Assembly: GCA_019637615.1 (NCBI GenBank)
Contig: JAHBVJ010000048.1
Span: 1-40,914, forward strand
From: Anaerolineae bacterium
Lineage (GTDB): Bacteria; Chloroflexota; Anaerolineae; Aggregatilineales; UBA2796
Reading direction: 5' to 3'
DNA: 40,914 nucleotides
In this document: piece after piece, positions 36,087 through 40,914 of the stretch
How the letters are laid out: each line of letters starts with the position of its first letter
How positions within the stretch are numbered: the first letter of the stretch is position 1
The notes under the pieces: model-generated
The model's database searches: none
What the model was told of the DNA's origin: nothing
Seen by the model: only the letters and a program-made list of their open reading frames with translations
Made by a program: the position numbers and the translations under genes

Positions 36087-37160
36087 TTAGCTCTCCAATG
36101 CCGCGACGATTTGCTGCGCTGCTGTACCGTCTCCGTAAAAATCGGGATGAACGGCTGGCACGTGGGTCAGCATGTGCTGCACTGCGTGGCGTATCGACTC
36201 AACAGTAGGCTCACTCAGTAGGTTCCATCCGCTGGACACGGTTTCCACCCACTCGGTTTCTGTACGGACAGTTACACAGGGACGTTTCAAGAGATAGGCT
36301 TCTTTCTGCAAGCCGCCAGAGTCGGTGACGACCAGTGCGGCTCCATCCAACAATGCCAACATGTCTAGATAGCCAACTGGATCAATGAGACGGACATGCG
36401 TGGCAGTATACAAGTCGAGCGCAGCCAGCGATTTGCGTGTGCGAGGATGGACGGGGAAAACAACCGGATACTCCAAAGCGGCGAAGGCTTGCATAATCTG
36501 CGTGAGATGGGCGGGAACGTCGGTGTTGGCGGGGCGGTGGATAGTGGCAAGCAGGTATGGCTGATTGGGCTGGAGTCCGCACTGCGCCCGTACCGTCGAA
36601 GTTATCCGTGCGCGATCCACATTCTGCAAAACCGCGTCAACCATGATGTCGCCCGTCACAGTGACGCCCTCTTTGATGCCCTCTTTGGCGAGATTGTTCA
36701 CCGCCTCTTGGGTAGGGCACAGCAGCCACCGCGATACGTGATCGGTCAGCACGCGATTGATTTCCTCTGGCATAGCGCGGTTATAGCTCCGCAAACCAGC
36801 TTCCACATGCGCAATCGGCAGGTTAAGTTTTGCCGCTGCCAACGCGCCAGCGAGTGTCGAGTTAGTATCGCCATAAACGAGGATCAAATCCGGGCGTTGT
36901 TCTAGCATTAAACGTTCCAAGGGTTCTAGCATCGCGCTTAATTGCTCGGCGTGCGTCCCGGAACCGATGCCTAGATTTACATCGGGGGCAGGAATGGCGA
37001 GTTCATCAAAGAAAACGTTTGACATGCCGTTGTCATAATGCTGACCTGTATGAACGAGAAGTTCTGTATGGCGCGCCCGCAGCACTTTGCTTAAGGGTGC
37101 AGCCTTGATGAATTGAGGGCGTGCGCCGACAACGGTAAGAATTCGTTTGGATGAGGTCAT
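36087..37160 (-). CDS. wbpI: Non-hydrolysing UDP-GlcNAc(3NAc)A 2-epimerase, WbpI-like
   Basis: 357 aa UDP-N-acetylglucosamine 2-epimerase-fold enzyme. WbpI inverts C2 of UDP-2,3-diacetamido-glucuronate to the manno form. Seen: VVGARPQFIKAAPL, LVHTGQHYDNGMS, GIGSGTHAEQLSAML, VYGDTNSTLAGALAA, HVEAGLRSYNRAMPEEINR, and TDSGGLQKEAY. The same fold serves WecB (UDP-GlcNAc to UDP-ManNAc); GIGSGTH and the WbpB/D/E context favour WbpI. GAGAG sits just before the ATG. It starts 13 nt after the wbpB stop, so the two form an operon. Confidence 0.85.
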   Translation of the reverse strand: MTSSKRILTVVGARPQFIKAAPLSKVLRARHTELLVHTGQHYDNGMSNVFFDELAIPAPDVNLGIGSGTHAEQLSAMLEPLERLMLEQRPDLILVYGDTNSTLAGALAAAKLNLPIAHVEAGLRSYNRAMPEEINRVLTDHVSRWLLCPTQEAVNNLAKEGIKEGVTVTGDIMVDAVLQNVDRARITSTVRAQCGLQPNQPYLLATIHRPANTDVPAHLTQIMQAFAALEYPVVFPVHPRTRKSLAALDLYTATHVRLIDPVGYLDMLALLDGAALVVTDSGGLQKEAYLLKRPCVTVRTETEWVETVSSGWNLLSEPTVESIRHAVQHMLTHVPAVHPDFYGDGTAAQQIVAALES

Positions 37161-37173
37161 GCGCTCTCACTTT

Positions 37174-38139
37174 TTAGCGGCGTAGGTAAGTATGTGCGTT
37201 TTCACGCGGGTGAACTACTTCGCTGTGCCTGATCTGATAAACAGCCTCAATGGAAGGCCGTGCGTCCGCCAGTGTAAAGCCGCGTCCTGCCAACGTCTCG
37301 CGATAGACGACCGTATGCAGATCGGCAAAGCCTTCAGAAAACTCGATCTCTTCACCATCAATCGTCAACGACCGAAAAGCCGATTTACCGAGTGCCAGCT
37401 GTGGTTTAGGAATATCCGCTGCATCAATGGAGAGATACCAACGCACGCGAGCACGTTCTAACTCCATAATGCCAGCCATGTGGCGCGTATCGTGTAAATG
37501 CACTTCATGGTGTTCAGCAGCACCGAATAGCCAGATACATAGATCAAAGAAGTGGATACCAATGTTCATGGCGACGCCGCCTGATTTCTCTTCGGAGCCT
37601 TTCCACGAGATGTCATACCACCGCCCACGCCGTGTTACATAGGTCAATTCGACATCAACCTTCTCGCGGGCAGGAGCACTAGCCAGTTTTTGCTTAAGCT
37701 TAACGAGTGGTTCGTGAAACCGCAGTTGCAAGACCGTATTGATCCGTTTTCCCGTTTCGTGCTCAATCTCGGCTAACTCATCCACGTTCCACGGGTTAAT
37801 GACCACCGGCTTTTCACATATAGCGTCAGCTCCGTTGCGTAACGCCATCCGAATATGCGCATCATGCAGATAATTTGGTGAGCAGATGCTGACACAATCG
37901 ATCCGGTCGGCAGTGTTGGCACGCTTGAGCTTGCTCAGGAATCGATCAAACCGCTCAGGTTCTGTAAAGAAAGAGGCGTCAGGAAAATAGCGGTCAAGAA
38001 TACCCACTGAGTCGTTGAGGTCAAGGGCAACGATAAGACGGTTGCCTGTGTCATAAATAGCCTTCAGATGTCGGGGCGCAATATAGCCGCCAGCACCGAT
38101 AAGAGCAAAGTTCTTGGCGAGTTGATTTTCTGTTGTCAC
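37174..38139 (-). CDS. wbpB: WbpB/WlbA-like UDP-GlcNAcA 3-dehydrogenase (Gfo/Idh/MocA)
   Basis: About 321 aa NAD-dependent oxidoreductase that oxidises C3 of UDP-N-acetylglucosaminuronate. The match to WbpB/WlbA is close: ALIGAGGYIAPRHLKAIYDT, SICSPNYLHDAHI, CEKPVVINPWNVDEL, LQLRFHEPL, NIGIHFFDLCIWLFG, and FSEGFADLHT. The second Gfo/Idh protein of this window (11538-12653) does not share these. Start: GTG 38139 is preferred, 9 residues before the Rossmann strand; TTG 38160 would add 7 residues with no ribosome site. Upstream on the same strand lies the fragment of an interrupted gene. Confidence 0.87.
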   Translation of the reverse strand: MTTENQLAKNFALIGAGGYIAPRHLKAIYDTGNRLIVALDLNDSVGILDRYFPDASFFTEPERFDRFLSKLKRANTADRIDCVSICSPNYLHDAHIRMALRNGADAICEKPVVINPWNVDELAEIEHETGKRINTVLQLRFHEPLVKLKQKLASAPAREKVDVELTYVTRRGRWYDISWKGSEEKSGGVAMNIGIHFFDLCIWLFGAAEHHEVHLHDTRHMAGIMELERARVRWYLSIDAADIPKPQLALGKSAFRSLTIDGEEIEFSEGFADLHTVVYRETLAGRGFTLADARPSIEAVYQIRHSEVVHPRENAHTYLRR

Positions 38140-38193
38140 GTTATCAGTCCATTGAAACAAAGCACTATTACATGGTTCTACTATTCAAGAATC

Positions 38194-38403
38194 CTATATC
38201 TCTTCAACATTGTAGTGCCTGATAGATGCGTCTACCTTATCAAGTGAGTAACAAGTCAGTCTAAAACACTTCTGATACCATGCCTTCAGCCGTGACAGGT
38301 AGCGTGGCAAGTCTGTCCAAAAAACACGATTGTGCAGATAACCCCAATTTGCTTCTAGTAGAGCAACTTTCAAGCGGAATGAGTTAACAGAAAAAGGAGG
38401 AAT
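38194..38403 (-). pseudogene. 3' part of a gene interrupted by the recombinase element
   Basis: The minus strand reads IPPFSVNSFRLKVALLEANWG ... down to a stop at 38194-38196, about 70 codons, without a start of its own. The open frame runs on to 38559, but beyond 38403 it is element DNA (antisense to the recombinase relic). The product is not recognised. Its neighbours suggest a polysaccharide gene in one operon with wbpB and wbpI. The 5' part would continue past the right edge of the window. Confidence 0.45.
38394..38403 (+). repeat. Left direct repeat of the recombinase element
   Basis: AAGGAGGAAT, identical to 40883-40892 and in the same codon register with respect to the minus-strand frames on both sides. 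Candidate attachment core or target duplication. Confidence 0.45.
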
Positions 38404-38439
38404 TTGAAGTAAGCATAACGTGTGGTCGTGGTCGATGAA

Positions 38440-39111
38440 AGGAGTACCCGTCGCGGCGCTCACTGCGAAGCCGCTATGAGGCAAGGCGAACCCAAAGCCG
38501 CCCGCAGCTACCTCACAGGCAAAACGGGCAACAAGCGGGAAGCCTCGCGCTATCGCCATGATACAGAACGCCGCTGCGCTGCCAAGAATCGCTCAGTCAA
38601 TGCGGAATTGCTTGAGAACGACTTTTTACGCTTACTTGAAAGCATGACTGTAAAAGCCGAGGCCTTACCCATGTTCTTAGAAGCGCTGAACTATATGAAC
38701 CAGCAAAATTCTCGGAAGAGCATATTGCCGCCATCCAAGCGAAAATTGCCCACTGGCAGTAGCGCATCAAAAACGCGCCCACCGTATTCATGAAGGCCCA
38801 ACTGAGCGAAGATGAATGGAAAGCCGCCGTTGTGCGAGCAGAGGGCGAAATTGCCCGCTTGCAAGCTCAATTCACCGAACAACACGAGGCAGAGCTTGCG
38901 CTCAACCTTACGATGAACATGATCGCAGATTTGGTGCAAAACTGACAGCAGGCCAAGCCCGAAGCGCGCCGCAACCTTGCCAGCAGCCTGTTTGAGCATG
39001 TGATTTACAATCTGGATAAGAAACAGATCGTGGATCTTAAGCTAAAACCTTGGGCAGAATTACTCATGCAACTCAAAGTAACATTGGATTCACCGTCAGG
39101 ATCGGGCGAAA
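38440..39111 (+). pseudogene. Decayed large serine recombinase (zinc ribbon to C-terminus)
   Basis: Homologous to the C-terminal half of the intact recombinase, on the opposite strand. It starts in the zinc-ribbon region (GAHCEAAMRQGE, first Cys lost), continues through LLENDFLRLLESM, shifts frame near 38710 into EEHIAAIQAKIAHWQ, and has in-frame stops TAG 38760-38762 and TGA 38943-38945. The end VIYNLDKKQIVDLKLKPWAE matches VVYNLDTRRIVDFTLKPWAE of the intact protein. The resolvase catalytic domain is absent. It differs clearly from the intact copy, so it is an older or separate insertion. Confidence 0.8.
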
Positions 39112-39119
39112 CACCACTT

Positions 39120-40914
39120 TCAAGCAGACAGTACTCTGGTGCTCCCAGAGGGCTTTGTTGCCACCTCATATGCTGCCATTTCGCCCTGTCCACCACCAGT
39201 ATTGTTATCGTCCTCATTTTCGTACAAAGCAGCTCGCAAGGTGAGGTATCGTTCCGCCCAAGGTTTGAGCGTGAAATCAACAATGCGGCGTGTATCGAGA
39301 TTGTACACAACACGAGTGAACAGTGTTCGTGCCATCCCTTGCCGATCTTCCTCGTTGCCTGAATCCCACAACTCGGCTAGTTTGTTGAGGGCGTCCATAC
39401 ACATTGCTAGTTCAAGCGAGGCTTTCTCCGATTCAGTGGTATGGGATTCCCAATAGGCGATCTCGCGTTCATTCTGCTCCATTCGGCGCAAATACTCATC
39501 ACGGCTGATTCTGCCATCGCCATATAAATGCAACGCAGCGTCAATCCTTCGTTGGCAGAGCGCAATCGCTTCGCGTTTTTCGGTTTCTGGATCAGTGTCG
39601 AGTTGGTTAACACTACTGAGCCGACTCGCGCTGATGGCTAAATCGGTCATCACAGTAAGTGCTTCTGGGCGAATGGTAAGCAACTTCACCAACCGACCAA
39701 AATCCTGCTCATAGTCTTCACATGGCACGCTGCGGCTCGTACAAGTGCAATACACTCCTTCCTTATGGTTGTAACGGCGTCTGCTACCTTGTAAGCGGGT
39801 ACGAAGCTCAGGACGGCTTTGCTGGGCGGCAGTTGCGATACAGTGCGCACAGTAGGTAATGCCATTGAGGGCGTAGATGCTGGCATCCTTTTTAACACCA
39901 TGATTACGTGGCGCTCGGCCTCGTTCGATATAAATCTTGGCGACCTTATTCAAGAGGTCAAGCGGAAACACGGCTTTTTCTGCATTCAGACGAATCTCAC
40001 TGAGGTTAAACTCATGAGGATGGCGATCTTTGGAATTCTTATCCATGATGAGACCGCCATATTCAGGCCAGTTACGCACGATACGGCGTATATCGTCTTT
40101 CGTCATGGCGCGTGGTGTGCCAGACCGATCCCGAAACGGCCACCCTTCAATATTGCACTTGTAGGCAATTATTTCGCTGCCAAACCGATTGTCTGAATAG
40201 AGCGTCAATACGCGCAAGGCACTATCGGCGTATGAACGCCATAATGCACCGTCATCGGACCGCTTATTCGGCACTCCACCAACATACGTACCATCTGGCA
40301 ACCACCATGCACCTTGTTCAGTAAGGCAAAGAAACCCATCTTCGTTGCGCTCGGTTCCAAAGGGCGGAATCCCAATTCCTTTGCCAAGCTTCTTGCGATA
40401 GGCAATACTGTCCTTTTGCCGACGGGAAATGTCAGCGGCATACCATTCATCGAAAATGGCGACTAACTGGGCAAACAACATGCCCGAAATACCGGACAAG
40501 TCGATCTCTTGATTACTGGCGGCTAACACCAGCCGAATATTGTTCTCCTGCAGAAAATCCAAAAGGTCACCGATACGCCAACTTTTGCGGTGTAGACGAG
40601 AAGTATCGTTGGCAACCAACGCCACTACATCAGGATCGCTTAAGCGGACTTTGAGTGCTAACCAACCAGGGCGGTTTTTCTCGGTTCTCCCTGAACGATG
40701 ACCATCTGCATCTTGATACCATTCCGGCTTCCAACCATTGCGATCACAGATAACTTGGATATTGGCGCGTTGTCGCTCTGGGCTGTTCATATCGCTGCCA
40801 TCACGAGTGAATGACTGCCGGATGTAGCACAGTGCCGTTGTCTTTTGGGTAGTGCTGCGGGTAGTGCTGCGAAAGTAGTGATAAGGAGGAATAATAAAGG
40901 CAGGAGAGAAACGG
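39120..40914 (-). CDS. Large serine recombinase (start not in window or non-standard)
   Basis: Site-specific recombinase that cuts DNA through a 5' phosphoserine. The only Met start in frame, ATG 40790 (556 aa), lies downstream of the catalytic region: codons upstream read TTALCYIRQS with the nucleophile serine at 40812-40814. The frame is open to the window edge without ATG, GTG or TTG, so the true start is beyond 40914, or a rare codon such as ATT or CTG is used. Domains: resolvase (RQRANIQVICDRNGW ... ANDTSRLHRKSW), recombinase domain (GIGIPPFGTERNEDGF ... RDRSGTPRAMTKDDIRRIV), zinc ribbon (YCAHC ... C-T-C), coiled coil, and LKPWAERY tail. It abuts the direct repeat 40883-40892, as integrases abut their att site. 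Confidence 0.85.
   Translation of the reverse strand, partial: RFSPAFIIPPYHYFRSTTRSTTQKTTALCYIRQSFTRDGSDMNSPERQRANIQVICDRNGWKPEWYQDADGHRSGRTEKNRPGWLALKVRLSDPDVVALVANDTSRLHRKSWRIGDLLDFLQENNIRLVLAASNQEIDLSGISGMLFAQLVAIFDEWYAADISRRQKDSIAYRKKLGKGIGIPPFGTERNEDGFLCLTEQGAWWLPDGTYVGGVPNKRSDDGALWRSYADSALRVLTLYSDNRFGSEIIAYKCNIEGWPFRDRSGTPRAMTKDDIRRIVRNWPEYGGLIMDKNSKDRHPHEFNLSEIRLNAEKAVFPLDLLNKVAKIYIERGRAPRNHGVKKDASIYALNGITYCAHCIATAAQQSRPELRTRLQGSRRRYNHKEGVYCTCTSRSVPCEDYEQDFGRLVKLLTIRPEALTVMTDLAISASRLSSVNQLDTDPETEKREAIALCQRRIDAALHLYGDGRISRDEYLRRMEQNEREIAYWESHTTESEKASLELAMCMDALNKLAELWDSGNEEDRQGMARTLFTRVVYNLDTRRIVDFTLKPWAERYLTLRAALYENEDDNNTGGGQGEMAAYEVATKPSGSTRVLSA
40848..40871 (+). repeat. Perfect 12-bp tandem duplication in the recombinase N-terminus
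   Basis: GGTAGTGCTGCG occurs twice without a gap (40848-40859, 40860-40871). In the recombinase frame it encodes RSTT twice, just before the catalytic strand. Confidence 0.85.
40883..40892 (+). repeat. Right direct repeat of the recombinase element
   Basis: AAGGAGGAAT, the partner of 38394-38403. On the plus strand it resembles a ribosome site, so chance identity of purine-rich sequence must be kept in mind. Confidence 0.45.

Larger units (their letters stand above)
38394..40892. mobile_element. Candidate serine-recombinase element, about 2.49 kb
   Basis: Bounded by the direct repeats 38394-38403 and 40883-40892. Contents: about 35 bp of unassigned DNA, a decayed recombinase C-terminal half (+), and a full recombinase gene (-), tail to tail. 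Removing one repeat plus the interior joins the right flank (RFSPAFI-IPP) in frame to the left fragment (IPP-FSVNSF), a stop-free host frame. No cargo genes. The limits rest on a 10-bp repeat only. Confidence 0.5.

Noticed and set aside
37011..37022. AAAACGTTTGAC as a second LacI operator
   Set aside because: It lies inside the wbpI coding region and is not palindromic beyond the AAACGTTT core.
40883..40914. AAGGAGGAAT at the right edge as a ribosome site for a plus-strand gene
   Set aside because: No start codon follows within the window, and the same sequence is better explained as the direct repeat.

Overview
The window looks like a chromosomal segment of a Chloroflexota bacterium, probably Anaerolineae-like. 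This is an inference from style and not from a marker gene. Pointers are the BTAD/NB-ARC/TPR regulator, secreted proteins with long Thr-Pro stalks of the TPTATFT type, a lipoprotein with a PTPT linker, orphan WXG100 proteins and a GH65 phosphorylase under a LacI regulator. I saw no rRNA, tRNA or CRISPR array.

Layout. 1-5.1 kb: a radical SAM protein (-), an RmlC-like sugar epimerase (+) and a 1,081-residue SARP-type regulator (+). 5.1-8 kb: a minus-strand operon of four WXG100 (ESAT-6-like) proteins, with a HEAT-repeat protein divergent from it. 8-12.7 kb (-): a Gfo/Idh/MocA oxidoreductase with its own terminator, then a LacI-family regulator carrying two tandem HTH domains, preceded by a 14-bp palindromic operator, then a GH65 phosphorylase. 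12.8-17.7 kb (-): one giant secreted protein (DMFA2_C-like head, Thr/Pro stalk from about 17 96-bp repeats, DxDGDG repeat domain). It is split by two small deletions in one repeat; restoring 4 bp gives a single 1,629-residue frame. 17.8-25.2 kb (-): a GT2 glycosyltransferase, an unknown 175-residue protein, an AAA ATPase followed by DprA, and an M16C presequence-type protease. 25.4-30.6 kb (+): RodA, a PfkB sugar kinase behind a possible RBS-sequestering hairpin, a small membrane protein, and a lipoprotein with a propeller and a clan-A-like glycoside hydrolase domain.

30.8-38.2 kb is a surface polysaccharide locus. A plus-strand operon encodes a GT-C-like membrane protein, an SDR nucleotide-sugar epimerase, a GT2 enzyme, a WbpD-like acetyltransferase and a WbpE-like aminotransferase. 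A convergent minus-strand pair encodes WbpB/WlbA-like dehydrogenase and WbpI-like 2-epimerase. Together these are four of the five steps of the known UDP-GlcNAc to UDP-ManNAc(3NAc)A pathway; the WbpA dehydrogenase is not in the window.

38.2-40.9 kb is mobile. A large serine recombinase (-) faces a decayed recombinase relic (+). The pair is bracketed by a 10-bp direct repeat (38394-38403 and 40883-40892). Joining the repeats gives one continuous minus-strand ORF, so I infer a ~2.49-kb element inserted in a gene just upstream of wbpB. The recombinase has no ATG/GTG/TTG start before its catalytic serine within the window, and its frame stays open through the repeat into the flank, so it may be expressed as a fusion to the interrupted gene.
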